Under the pieces are notes generated by a model, which saw only the letters and a list, made by a program, of their open reading frames with translations, had not been told where the DNA came from and did not search any database. This document shows, piece by piece, positions 23,796 to 32,322 of a DNA stretch of 64,000 nt. The DNA comes from Clostridia bacterium (lineage in GTDB: Bacteria; Bacillota; Clostridia; Lachnospirales; Lachnospiraceae). Made by a program: the position numbers and the translations under genes. Within the stretch, counting starts at the first letter, position 1. Every line of letters starts with the position of its first letter. Where the stretch lies: NCBI GenBank assembly GCA_910575725.1, contig CAJTFE010000001.1:142816-206815 (forward strand), read 5' to 3'.

Positions 23796-25400
23796 ATGTT
23801 TACAGCAGAAATGTTGGAATCCATTAAAAAGGTAGAGGCTACCAGAGCCGGGCGCATCGGCATGGAGCCCAGAAGAATGACGGCTGAAGAAAAAGACGAG
23901 CTTCTCCGCAAATTCCATCCCGATTACCGGCAGGAGGGCTTTCAGGAGCTGAAGGTCGGCCCCAATAAGGGAGAAAAGGTGCCCTTTGAGCTTGGAACCT
24001 TACTTCACTCCAACAGCCGGATCAAGGATGTTCCCATTGACTTGAACCAGGCAGCTTATGACGTGGATGTGCTGGTCATCGGCGGCGGCGGCGCGGGCTC
24101 TTCCGCAGCCATTGAGGCTCATCAGGCAGGCGCCAACGTAATGATGGTGACGAAGCTGCGTATCGGCGATGCCAATACCATGATGGCAGAGGGCGGTATC
24201 CAGGCGGCGGATAAGGAGAATGACTCTCCCCAGCAGCATTATCTGGATGCTTTCGGCGGCGGACATTTTGCCGCAAGGCCGGAGCTCCTCCGCCGCCTGG
24301 TGATGGAAGCGCCCGATGCGATTAAGTGGCTCAATGAGCTGGGCGTTATGTTTGATAAGGATAAAGACGGAAGAATGGTAACCACCCACGGCGGAGGAAC
24401 CTCCAGAAAGCGTATGCATGCCTGCAAGGATTACTCCGGTGCGGAGATTATGCGTGTGCTTCGGGACGAGGTTTGGAACCGTCAGATTCCCATTGCAGAC
24501 TTTACGGCGGCTGTGGAGCTGATTAAAGATGACAAGGGACAGGCGGCCGGCGCCGTACTTCAGAATATGGAGACCGGCGAGTACAAGGTGGCCAAGGCTA
24601 AGACGGTGATTATTGCTACCGGCGGCGCAGGACGGCTCCACTACCAGAATTTCCCGACCTCCAACCATTACGGGGCGACTGCAGACGGTCTGGTGATGGG
24701 GTATCGTGCAGGCGCGCCTCTGTTGTACCAGGATACCATTCAGTATCATCCCACCGGTGTGGCTTATCCGGCGCAGATCTTCGGCGCACTGGTGACGGAG
24801 AAGGTGCGTTCTCTGGGAGCTATGCTGATCAATGCAGAGGGCGAGGCCTTTATGCATCCTCTGGAGACCCGGGATGTGTCTGCGGCTTCCATTATCCGGG
24901 AGTGTAAGGAGAGAGGCAAGGGCGTGCCTACGCCTACCGGCTTTGGTATCTGGCTGGATACGCCTATGATTGAGATGATTCACGGCGAGGGAACCATTGA
25001 GAAGCGGATTCCTGCCATGCTTCGGATGTATCTGAACTATGGCATTGATATGAGAAAGCAGCCCATTTTGATTTATCCTACCCTGCATTATCAGAACGGC
25101 GGTCTGGAGATCGGCGGCGAGGGCTTTACCAAGGCGATTCCCAATCTTCTTGTGGCTGGAGAGGCCGTGGGAGGCATTCATGGAAGAAACCGTCTGATGG
25201 GCAATTCTCTGCTTGACATTATCGTGTTTGGCCGGAATGCGGGTAAGGCTGCGGCGGCCAAGTGTAAAGAGGTGGAGCTTGGAACCATGAACCTGGATCA
25301 CATCCAGGCTTATGCAGGAGAGCTTGAGAAAGCGGATCTGCATACGGGAGAGGTTTCTCCGCTGCTTCTGCCGAAGTATACCTTTGGTATGCCGAAGTAA
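23796..25400 (+). CDS. Fumarate reductase/succinate dehydrogenase-type flavoprotein, soluble form
   Basis: The 534-residue protein has an N-terminal extension of about 85 residues, then FAD-binding DVLVIGGGGAGSSAAIEA. Active-site segments are conserved: IQYHPTG, TEKVRSLGAMLINAEGEAFM, ETRDVSAASIIRE and GGIHGRNRLMGNSLLDIIVFGRNAG. The histidine that binds FAD covalently in membrane FrdA/SdhA (SHT..AxGG) is replaced by Asn127 (NTMMAEGG), so FAD should be non-covalent. Together with the missing anchor this points to a soluble fumarate reductase fed by the Hdr-Flx subunits. ATG 23796 follows AGGAGGGG. Its exact acceptor is inferred; related 2-enoate reductases cannot be fully excluded. Confidence 0.85.
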   Translation: MFTAEMLESIKKVEATRAGRIGMEPRRMTAEEKDELLRKFHPDYRQEGFQELKVGPNKGEKVPFELGTLLHSNSRIKDVPIDLNQAAYDVDVLVIGGGGAGSSAAIEAHQAGANVMMVTKLRIGDANTMMAEGGIQAADKENDSPQQHYLDAFGGGHFAARPELLRRLVMEAPDAIKWLNELGVMFDKDKDGRMVTTHGGGTSRKRMHACKDYSGAEIMRVLRDEVWNRQIPIADFTAAVELIKDDKGQAAGAVLQNMETGEYKVAKAKTVIIATGGAGRLHYQNFPTSNHYGATADGLVMGYRAGAPLLYQDTIQYHPTGVAYPAQIFGALVTEKVRSLGAMLINAEGEAFMHPLETRDVSAASIIRECKERGKGVPTPTGFGIWLDTPMIEMIHGEGTIEKRIPAMLRMYLNYGIDMRKQPILIYPTLHYQNGGLEIGGEGFTKAIPNLLVAGEAVGGIHGRNRLMGNSLLDIIVFGRNAGKAAAAKCKEVELGTMNLDHIQAYAGELEKADLHTGEVSPLLLPKYTFGMPK

Positions 25401-25552
25401 AATATCACACAGTAAGCTGTGAAGTGTTTCATTTCTGCGGCGGCTGCCGGATCTTCATGCTGGCACAAAGTAAGCCCTGGGGCGAGAGGGTGTCTTGGGC
25501 TATGGATGTCCGGTTGGCTGTCCGCAGGAATAAAATTGAAAGGGAGTGTGTT

Positions 25553-26716
25553 ATGGGAATCGTAACATGGTTTCAGGAAAGTATATTTTCCAATACACTG
25601 ATGATGGTGTTTCTCATTGCCGTTATCGGCTATTTGGTTGGCAGTATTAAGATTTGCGGCTTGGAGCTGGGGACTGCCGGCATTTTGCTGGTGGCTCTGG
25701 TTTTTGGACATTTTGGAGTGGAGATTCCATCGCTGGTTCGGGAATTGGGGCTTATCTGCTTTGTGACATCCGTAGGATTTATTGCGGGACCGAAGTTTTT
25801 CCGGAATTTTAAGTTAAATGCTACTTCCTATATTTTGCTGGGAATTATTGTGATTGCGGCCGGTGCCCTTACTTGTGTGGCAGTGATTAAGATGTTTGGC
25901 GTGCCTGTGGATATCAGTTTGGGTATGATGACAGGAGCACTTACCAGTACGCCGGGACTTGCGGCGGCTTTGGATGCTACGGGATCGGATGCGGCGTCCG
26001 TGGGTTATGGAATTGCTTATCCCTTTGGCGTTGTGGGCGTGGTTCTGTTTGTGCAGCTTGTTCCGAAGCTTTTGAAGACGGATATGGCGGCGGAGCGTGC
26101 CAAATATGAGGCGGCGGCTAATGTGAGTGAGGAAGAGTACCACAAGACGAAGAAAGAAGAGCTGTTCTATGCGGACAGTATGGGATTTTTTCCATTTTCC
26201 CTGGCAATTGCTTTTGGGATTATTCTGGCGAAGATTGAGATTCCTCTGCCCGGCGGTGCGGTGTTTGCTCTTGGAACTTCCGGCGGGCCTTTGATTGCCG
26301 GATTGATTTTGGGGCATTTTGGACATATCGGCCGTTTAAGTGTTAAGGTGGAGAAGCATGTTCTGGAGTGTCTTCGGGAATTTGGACTGGCGTTGTTCCT
26401 GCTTGGGGCAGGTTCTCAGGCCGGGGCGGGCTTTGTGGAGATCTTAAAGGAACAGGGTGCGTTGTTGTTCCTTTATGGTGCTTTGATGACGCTGATTCCT
26501 ATGCTGCTTGGGTATGTGTTTGCGGCGAAAGTGCTGCGGCTTAGTATTTTTAATACGCTTGGGTCTATTTGCGGCGGAATGACCAGTACGCCGGCTCTTG
26601 GAACGCTGATTCGTGTGACGGAGACGGATGATGTGGCTTCGGCTTATGCGGCTACTTATCCCATTGCGCTGGTTATGGTGGTGCTGGCCAGTCAGTTTAT
26701 TGGGATCTTTTTGTAG
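25553..26716 (+). CDS. AspT/SucE-family (aspartate-alanine exchanger) transporter, possible succinate exporter
   Basis: The 387-residue membrane protein has two homologous halves, each with the GALTSTPGLAAALDATGSDAASVGYG or CGGMTSTPALGTLIRVTETDDVASAYAATYP signature of the AspT (AAEx) family. A short hydrophilic loop separates the halves (about residues 180-205). It lacks the central TrkA-C domains of AspT. The family includes the aspartate:alanine antiporter and the succinate exporter SucE of corynebacteria. Position right after a fumarate reductase module favours dicarboxylate export. ATG 25553 follows GAAAGGGAG; the frame opens further upstream, but with no hydrophobic N-terminus there. Confidence 0.8.
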   Translation: MGIVTWFQESIFSNTLMMVFLIAVIGYLVGSIKICGLELGTAGILLVALVFGHFGVEIPSLVRELGLICFVTSVGFIAGPKFFRNFKLNATSYILLGIIVIAAGALTCVAVIKMFGVPVDISLGMMTGALTSTPGLAAALDATGSDAASVGYGIAYPFGVVGVVLFVQLVPKLLKTDMAAERAKYEAAANVSEEEYHKTKKEELFYADSMGFFPFSLAIAFGIILAKIEIPLPGGAVFALGTSGGPLIAGLILGHFGHIGRLSVKVEKHVLECLREFGLALFLLGAGSQAGAGFVEILKEQGALLFLYGALMTLIPMLLGYVFAAKVLRLSIFNTLGSICGGMTSTPALGTLIRVTETDDVASAYAATYPIALVMVVLASQFIGIFL

Positions 26717-26826
26717 CGGGAAGTTATGTACAAAGAGAACGGATGGCGTTCGGGATATTTTCGTACAAGGCAGAGGCTTACATGGACAAAGGATATCAAG
26801 CGGCCCCGATTTATAACAGCATACTT

Positions 26827-26910
26827 TACCCTTAGTGTGTAAGGGGACACACGCCCCATAATCGCAAATCTGTGGTGCAAAACCGTGTGACTGCTTGTAC
26901 ACTGAGGGTA
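26827..26910. repeat. Inverted repeat with TACCCT-AGTGT arms upstream of the LysM lipoprotein gene
   Basis: Left arm 26827-26843 and right arm 26894-26910 pair at 15 of 17 positions. Inside it is a smaller GGGG/CCCC hairpin. Similar arms form the terminator-like hairpin at 28214-28261 on the other side of the gene, and a half copy lies at 55604. Confidence 0.65.
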
Positions 26911-26942
26911 TTCGCATTGGAGCCTGAAACATGGAGATAAAT

Positions 26943-28148
26943 ATGAAAAAGAAGAAATTTTATATTTCTGTTCAATGGAAGATTTATGGCTGCATAGGGA
27001 TTCTGCTTTTGTGCATTGGATATTTGAATGGCTGCGCCAGCCCTGTAAATAATGCAGTGGCAAAGGAAAGCACAGCGGATGAGTTTCAAGGTATCTATGC
27101 AGAGGATAACAGATTAGAATTCGTCAGTCATGAAACCTATGAGTATGACAAAGACGGTTCTTCCAATAGCAGTCTCTACTATGCACAGATAAATAAAATC
27201 TATGATGAAGAAGAGATTGCAGAGATTTCCCATGCATATTTTGACGAACAGAATCGTTTGCTCTATGTGTTAGGGTATTCGCCTAATATACTCGGCAACA
27301 GCTGGAGCTACTGTGAAGAAAATGTTTACCAGCGAGATGATGAAAAAGGTACGTGTAGATACATTTACTTTAAGTCGAACAGTATGCCTTACAGGGACGG
27401 CTATTATGTGGCGGCCCGGTATATGTTTGAGGTTTCGGATTATCAGTTTGATGAAGAGGGCAGACTACAGCGGAGTTTGACCTACAGGCGTGAGGTAGGT
27501 TCTGATCCCAACGGTTACAGCCCGGAGCTTTTTTTCAGCCGTGGATATCAGGCCTCTTATGAGGGAGCCCGTCTTATGGAGGAGCTGCAGTACTATGATT
27601 ACTGGGGAACAAATGAAGTGGGTGCATGGGAGCATCGCCTCTATCAATACAATGATCAGGGAATCCCTATTCTGGAAGTGGTAACAACAGAGGACGAGAT
27701 CACGCTCTATTCCTATGAATACCATGAGGACAGAGGGCAGGCAGAGGTATATACCTATCTGGTTAAAGAGGATTGGGAGCTTTCCTGCGAGGATGGAAGC
27801 ATTTATTGTTTTCGTCCCCAATGGGAATCGCCTGCAATTAAGAAAGTGGCAGCGGACGGGACTGTGGAAAAAGAACTATTTTATGGAAAAGGGATGGATC
27901 TGGGGCAGCAGCATTATCTGATGCCGGAAGAAGTGGAAGAAACGATGGATGATCATAGGTATATAGTAAGTCCGGGGGACTGTCTGTGGAATATTGCGCA
28001 CAAAAGCTATGGATGTGGTGAATATTATGACCTAATCTATCGTATGAACAGAAGTGTTATTGGCTGGGATGAAAATCTGATTCTGCCGGGAACACGATTA
28101 TATATACCAGAAGTAGGAAATGAGCAGGATACGAAAGTGGGCGGCTGA
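26943..28148 (+). CDS. LysM domain lipoprotein of unknown function
   Basis: The 401-residue protein has a basic N-terminus, a hydrophobic segment and the lipobox YLNGC, so it should be exported and lipid-anchored. The middle 300 residues show repeated aromatic YxYD/E motifs (YEYDKDGSSNSSLYYAQ, YQFDEEGRLQRSLTY, LYQYNDQGIPI), reminiscent of RHS/YD-like or KWG-type repeats. A LysM domain (YIVSPGDCLWNIAHKSYGCGEYYDLIYRMNRSVI...ILPGTRLYIPE) at the C-terminus would bind peptidoglycan. ATG 26943 follows GGAG; an in-frame ATG four codons upstream is possible. No enzymatic domain is apparent. Confidence 0.75.
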   Translation: MKKKKFYISVQWKIYGCIGILLLCIGYLNGCASPVNNAVAKESTADEFQGIYAEDNRLEFVSHETYEYDKDGSSNSSLYYAQINKIYDEEEIAEISHAYFDEQNRLLYVLGYSPNILGNSWSYCEENVYQRDDEKGTCRYIYFKSNSMPYRDGYYVAARYMFEVSDYQFDEEGRLQRSLTYRREVGSDPNGYSPELFFSRGYQASYEGARLMEELQYYDYWGTNEVGAWEHRLYQYNDQGIPILEVVTTEDEITLYSYEYHEDRGQAEVYTYLVKEDWELSCEDGSIYCFRPQWESPAIKKVAADGTVEKELFYGKGMDLGQQHYLMPEEVEETMDDHRYIVSPGDCLWNIAHKSYGCGEYYDLIYRMNRSVIGWDENLILPGTRLYIPEVGNEQDTKVGG

Positions 28149-28213
28149 TGAATTTTCAGAACAGTCAGAGATGTATTCCTTGGATATTTCCTGTAATTTT
28201 AATTCTTTTATTG

Positions 28214-28266
28214 ATACCCTCAGTGTACAGAGGTGTATATCCTTCTGTACATTGAGGGTATTTTTG
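28214..28266 (+). terminator. Terminator-like hairpin after the LysM lipoprotein gene
   Basis: The arms ATACCCTCAGTGTACAGAGG (28214-28233) and its near-complement at 28241-28261 form a long stem with a seven-base loop, followed by TTTTTG. The arm sequence is shared with the inverted repeat at 26827. Confidence 0.7.
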
Positions 28267-28480
28267 AAATATTTCTATAAAAATAAAAAATCTTGTTAAT
28301 GAAATTTGGTGATAAACTATATCAGGATAAAAAATGGTGTTTTTTTGTTTTTTCAATAAATTTTCTTAAAAGTTTCCTGCAAAGAGCCGAATCTATCTTT
28401 ATCTTTTACAGTGTCCATATTAGTCAAATGGAATGACAAGTACGATTCTGAAAAATACTTTAAAACTTTCAATATATAAT

Positions 28481-28509
28481 TTGACTTTCATTTTTTTGTG
28501 TGGTATATT
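28481..28509 (+). promoter_or_regulatory. Promoter of the DUF3796-XRE operon
   Basis: TTGACT (28481-28486), a 17-base spacer and TATATT (28504-28509), 47 bases before the start codon. The remainder of the gap from 28267 is AT-rich and shows no gene. Confidence 0.7.
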
Positions 28510-28555
28510 TATAACATAAAGAGCGAAATACACCTTATACGAAAGGAGAATTTTT

Positions 28556-28915
28556 ATGAAACGCAGGATTAACTACTTAGGACTTTTATCTCTGTTAGCA
28601 TTGATAGCGATTTTAGGGTGGCAGACAGAAAATAAAGGTCTATATGGCTTTTTTGGATTTGCATATTATTTTCGTTATTTCTGGGTAATACCAGATGAAT
28701 TTTTTCGGCTTAATGTACAAAAAGCTGCTGTATTTGCATTCATGTCGGAAATGATTTTGCTGGTTCCTTTTATCTTTGTCTGTACTTTTATTTATGGTGC
28801 TGCGAAAGCTGTTCCTGCTTCTTTTTCCTTAAGTTTTGCAGTAACCATTTTAGCGTTTACTATTGCTCTTATTTTTTTAGAGTGGAGAGAACGAAAGGGA
28901 GCAGAGAATGATTAA
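28556..28915 (+). CDS. DUF3796 domain small membrane protein
   Basis: The 119-residue protein matches DUF3796 ([60 protein letters not shown]). It has three or four membrane segments. The GAAAGGAG ribosome site is strong. The gene overlaps the following XRE regulator by eight bases, an arrangement seen repeatedly for this family in Firmicutes, suggesting that the membrane protein and regulator work together. Function is unknown. Confidence 0.85.
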   Translation: MKRRINYLGLLSLLALIAILGWQTENKGLYGFFGFAYYFRYFWVIPDEFFRLNVQKAAVFAFMSEMILLVPFIFVCTFIYGAAKAVPASFSLSFAVTILAFTIALIFLEWRERKGAEND

Positions 28916-29105
28916 AAACCGGATAAAAGAATATAGGGCAAAGTACGACATGAAGCAGGAAGATTTGGCTAAACTTGTAGGAGTTCGCAGAGAAACGATT
29001 GGAAATCTTGAAAAGGGTAAATATAATCCCTCATTGGTTCTGGCATGGAACATTGCAAAGGTATTTCATGTTTCAATCGAAGAAATTTTTACTGTTGAGG
29101 AGTAG
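28908..29105 (+). CDS. Small XRE family HTH regulator
   Basis: The 65-residue protein is a single helix-turn-helix domain ([62 protein letters not shown]) of the YgzD/YozG type. It overlaps the DUF3796 gene and is translationally coupled to it. It likely autoregulates the pair. Confidence 0.92.
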   Translation: MIKNRIKEYRAKYDMKQEDLAKLVGVRRETIGNLEKGKYNPSLVLAWNIAKVFHVSIEEIFTVEE

Positions 29106-29247
29106 AGCCGATCAAGGGAGTAACAATACAAGAAAATTTGACCAGACAATCGTGTCTAATGGTGAAAATAGGGAATTTCCTGCTTTGTGTCGTGTTTTGC
29201 TGTCGACATTTATGGTAATGCGCAAGTGAAAGCAGGAGGAAAACAGG

Positions 29248-29400
29248 ATGGATACGAAAAAGGAGGATTTCTAAAGATACTTCGCAGGGAAAAAGGACTG
29301 ACACAAGAACAACTTGCGGAAATTCTCCTTGTATCGGGAAGGAACGACTTCCAACCGCTTCCCGGTATCATTATCAACGAGAATAGAAAAATAAATCTTT
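29248..29400 (+). pseudogene. Broken XRE-type HTH regulator fragment
   Basis: ATG GAT ACG AAA AAG at 29248 begins like clostridial XRE regulators, but the frame stops after eight codons (TAA at 29272). A shifted frame continues with GFLKILRREKGLTQEQLAEIL, the first HTH helices, and is lost again after LVSGR. Only the N-terminal part of the domain remains, so this is a decayed gene. Confidence 0.65.
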
Positions 29401-29515
29401 CGTTTGCAATGTGAAAAATCATCGATGGATATATTCTTCACTTCGTAATTGATGACCGGGTCAGCTTTTTTAATGATTCTCAGAATGATATTGTTTAGAA
29501 AGAGAGCTTGACAAT

Positions 29516-29551
29516 AAGAAGTGCGAGCTGATCGCCTATGAGGATCTGGGC
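29516..29551 (+). pseudogene. Fragment of a fumarase beta-subunit gene
   Basis: Starting AAGAAGTGCGAGCTGAT, about 35 bases match the intact fumarase beta gene at 61374-61408 at all but two positions, in the codons for KKCELIAYEDLG. The match ends at GGATCTGGG, after which a family C repeat begins. A terminator nearly identical to the one following the intact fumarase gene lies 22 bases further on. Confidence 0.75.
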
Positions 29552-29573
29552 ACGGAGTGAACAGTAATTAAAG

Positions 29574-29615
29574 AACAGGCTAAGGTTATGGCTACATGAT
29601 TTTAGCCTGTTTTTT
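29574..29615 (+). terminator. Terminator duplicated from the fumarase locus
   Basis: ACAGGCTAA...TTAGCCTGT stem followed by six T. The loop GGTTATGGCTACATGAT matches the terminator at 61543-61581 apart from one base, supporting common origin. Confidence 0.8.
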
Positions 29616-29829
29616 ATGATGGAGTTAAGAAGTCTATGATGAGCCTAAGCTGCTTATCTTTCCAACAAGGTGTGGTTTGGGGTGGTGAAAAGGTGAATGT
29701 GTGTTGTAAATGGGGTGGTTATTTTATAATGGGGGTAGTTTGTTGGAGTGATTGGATAGGTGAGGGGTGTTTTTGGGCTTGTGTTTTTTGGCGGGGGTTG
29801 AATGATGGAAGGATTGGAGGAGAGGTTGT
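29616..29829 (+). other. G+T-rich, C-poor intergenic stretch
   Basis: From about 29660 to 29829 the plus strand is almost free of C and rich in G and T. A frame is open across it, but its translation is Trp/Gly/Cys/Val-rich and resembles no protein. It ends in AGGAGAGG, the ribosome site of the DUF2164 gene. Confidence 0.5.
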
Positions 29830-30090
29830 ATGAGAAGGAATTTGAATGAGGTAATACGGCTGAGTGACAGGCAGAAGGAGCGGCTTGTTCGGGAGATTAG
29901 GGCGTTTTATCTGGATGTCCGGGGGGAGGAGATTGGGATTATTGAGGAGCGGCAGCTGCTGGATTTGTTTTGTGAGCATCTGGCGCCGATTGTTTATAAT
30001 AAGGCGTTGGATGATTCTATGCGCTGGTTAAAGGAACAGGTGGGGAATATTGAGGTTGATTATTATTTGTTGTATAAGGATGTGGAGTAG
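29830..30090 (+). CDS. DUF2164 domain protein
   Basis: The 86-residue protein matches the DUF2164 pattern (IRLSDRQKERLVREIRAFYLDVRGEEIGIIEERQLLDLFCEHLAPIVYNKALDDSMRWLKEQV). This is a small, helical, widely distributed family of unknown function. AGGAGAGG precedes the ATG. It appears monocistronic. Confidence 0.85.
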   Translation: MRRNLNEVIRLSDRQKERLVREIRAFYLDVRGEEIGIIEERQLLDLFCEHLAPIVYNKALDDSMRWLKEQVGNIEVDYYLLYKDVE

Positions 30091-30335
30091 AGGGGGAGTT
30101 TGTTAAAAAATGTTGATTATCACCCTTGCCACTGCCAGTGGCGGATATTCCAAGTAAAATCGGTGGATTGCAGCATCAATATTTGGTAGGATAAAAGCGG
30201 CTGCCTGTGTTTCGAAAAATTTAGTCTCTCTTAAGCCTCATATGGTAAGCTATGCTTACTGGATGAAGTCCGGCTGTCTTGATGGAGCAGGCATTCACAG
30301 GTATTCCAAGGCTGCGAAGAAAGCGAGGTGAGAAC

Positions 30336-31010
30336 ATGAGACTTTTGATAGCAGAAGACGATCCCAGACTGCTGAAAACATTAATTCATATCTTTGAAAG
30401 CAATAAATTCATCGTAGACGGTGTATCAAACGGCACCGATGCCCTTGCCTATGGGGAGACGGAAGAATACGACGGCCTGATACTGGATATTATGATGCCT
30501 GGGTATGACGGCATACAGGTGCTGCAGGAATTGCGCAAGAAAAAGATCACAACCCCGGCGCTTTTTCTGACGGCTCGCACGGAGGTGGAGCAGAGGGTGG
30601 AGGGGCTGGATGCCGGGGCGGACGATTATCTGCCGAAGCCCTTTGCGGCCTCCGAGCTTCTGGCGCGGACAAGGGCCATGCTGAGGCGGAAAGACAACTA
30701 CTGCCCGGATCTGCTGGCGCTGGGAGATGTTTTTCTGAACCGCTCTACATATGATTTAAGCTATAAGGAAGGCATACAGGCATTGAGCGGAAAAGAATTT
30801 CAGATTATGGAAATGCTGATGCAGAAGCCTCATATGATTATATCGACGGATCAGTTTATATCACATATCTGGGGATGGGACAGCAACGTGGACACCAGTG
30901 TGGTGTGGGTACACATTTCCAATCTGCGGAAGAAAATCAGCAGGCTTCATGCGCCTTTGGAGATTCGGTTTGTCCGCAGTGCAGGATATGTGCTGGAGGA
31001 AATCCCTTAA
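30336..31010 (+). CDS. OmpR/PhoB family response regulator
   Basis: The 224-residue protein has a receiver domain (LLIAEDDPRLLKT, phosphoacceptor Asp in LILDIMMPGYDG, Lys in YLPKPF) and an OmpR-type winged helix (LSGKEFQIMEMLMQKP...DTSVVWVHISNLRKKI...IRFVRSAGYVLEE). GAGGTGAGAAC precedes ATG 30336. It is followed after 74 bases by the sensor kinase gene. The pair probably controls the VTC-DUF4956-CotH cluster downstream. A perfect GTAAGC-TAT-GCTTAC palindrome lies upstream at 30245-30259. Confidence 0.93.
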   Translation: MRLLIAEDDPRLLKTLIHIFESNKFIVDGVSNGTDALAYGETEEYDGLILDIMMPGYDGIQVLQELRKKKITTPALFLTARTEVEQRVEGLDAGADDYLPKPFAASELLARTRAMLRRKDNYCPDLLALGDVFLNRSTYDLSYKEGIQALSGKEFQIMEMLMQKPHMIISTDQFISHIWGWDSNVDTSVVWVHISNLRKKISRLHAPLEIRFVRSAGYVLEEIP

Positions 31011-31084
31011 AACGGTAACGCAAATCTACCCGGATGATGCAGTGATACCCATTGGCTTTCGACTGTGTCAGAAAAGAGGAAATA

Positions 31085-32314
31085 ATGATTTACAGCTTAC
31101 GCAGGAAATTTATCCTGATCTCTACCATTTCCGTATTTTCCGTACTCATTGTTATCTTTGCGGTTATGTATGTGATGAATCATATGCAGCTAAATCACAC
31201 AATGGATACACTGGCGGATGCCATAGTTTCAAATGACGGTGTTTTTCCAAGACATGATAAGGGGGGACGGCCCTTTCCATCCGGCGGTGCACCGCACATG
31301 GACATTATTACAAAAGAAACCCCTTTCAGCACCCGTTTTTTTACGGTGTGGCTTGGGGCGGATCACCAGATTGTAAAGGTAAATGTGGAATCTGTTTTTT
31401 CCATCACAGAAGCAGAATCCCAGGAATATGTAGATCATGCACTGGGAAAAAAGTGTGAAAGGGGCTGGGTATCCGATTACCGTTTCTGCGTTTTCCAGTC
31501 GGGGAATCAGACGGCAATCGTTTTTGTGAATGGTGAAATGAACCGTATGATGTCTAACCGCTTTCTGCTGACTGCCCTTCTGACTTTGGTGGGAAGCGGT
31601 ATGGCCGTTCTGTTATTGATTATTTCTATTTCAAAGAGGGCCGTTTATCCGGCTGCGGAAAGCTATGAAAAGCAGAGACAGTTTATCACGGATGCAAATC
31701 ACGAATTAAAGACGCCTCTAACACTGATATTATCGGACTTGGATATCGTGGAATCGGAAGTCGGAAAAAATGAATGGCTTGACGATATGCGAAGCGAGGG
31801 CGAGAGAATGCGCACCCTGATTAACCAACTGGTTACCTTATCCAGAATGGATGAGGATCAGGCGAACTTAAGCATCGCTCCCTTTGATTTGAGCGGAGCA
31901 GTATTAGACACCGTATCCGAATTTCAGTCCCTGGCGGAAGAACGGAAAAAGCATCTGACGGCCAAAGCGGAGCCGTCGGTAGAGTATTGCGGCGACGAAG
32001 GGCTGATCCGTCGTCTCCTTACAATTCTTCTGGACAATGCAGTGAAATACTGCGACGAAGGCGGCAGCATAGAGGTCATGCTCTATCGGAAACGCCGTCC
32101 GGTCATCAAGGTTGAAAACACCTATGGAAATGTGGACAGCCTTAAGCTTGACAGGCTGTTTGACCGTTTTTACCGCGGGGATAAGTCACGAAGCTTTGAC
32201 GGAAGCTTTGGCGTGGGCCTGTCCATTGCCAGAGCAATCGCCAAAAATCATCATGGAGACATTGCTGCGTATAAAAAGGAACAGACCATCGGATTCAAAG
32301 TAGAGTTAAAATAG
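31085..32314 (+). CDS. Sensor histidine kinase
   Basis: The 409-residue protein has a first membrane segment (about residues 8-30), an extracytoplasmic sensor of some 120 residues, a second segment (about 160-180), a dimerisation domain with the phosphoacceptor His in TDANHELKTPLTLILSDL, and an ATPase domain with the N box (LTILLDNAVKYC), DRFYRGDKSRS and GVGLSIARAIAKNHHG. GAGGAAATA precedes ATG 31085. It pairs with the response regulator just upstream. Confidence 0.93.
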   Translation: MIYSLRRKFILISTISVFSVLIVIFAVMYVMNHMQLNHTMDTLADAIVSNDGVFPRHDKGGRPFPSGGAPHMDIITKETPFSTRFFTVWLGADHQIVKVNVESVFSITEAESQEYVDHALGKKCERGWVSDYRFCVFQSGNQTAIVFVNGEMNRMMSNRFLLTALLTLVGSGMAVLLLIISISKRAVYPAAESYEKQRQFITDANHELKTPLTLILSDLDIVESEVGKNEWLDDMRSEGERMRTLINQLVTLSRMDEDQANLSIAPFDLSGAVLDTVSEFQSLAEERKKHLTAKAEPSVEYCGDEGLIRRLLTILLDNAVKYCDEGGSIEVMLYRKRRPVIKVENTYGNVDSLKLDRLFDRFYRGDKSRSFDGSFGVGLSIARAIAKNHHGDIAAYKKEQTIGFKVELK

Positions 32315-32322
32315 AGAAGCAA

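Noticed and set aside
24000..25343. Minus-strand frame of 447 codons opposite the fumarate reductase flavoprotein gene
   Set aside because: It is the shadow of a GC-rich, strongly biased gene; its His/Arg/Ser-rich translation resembles no protein.
29636..29833. Plus-strand frame of 65 codons upstream of the DUF2164 gene
   Set aside because: Its Trp/Gly/Cys-rich product results from G+T-rich sequence; there is no suitable ribosome site and no family resemblance.
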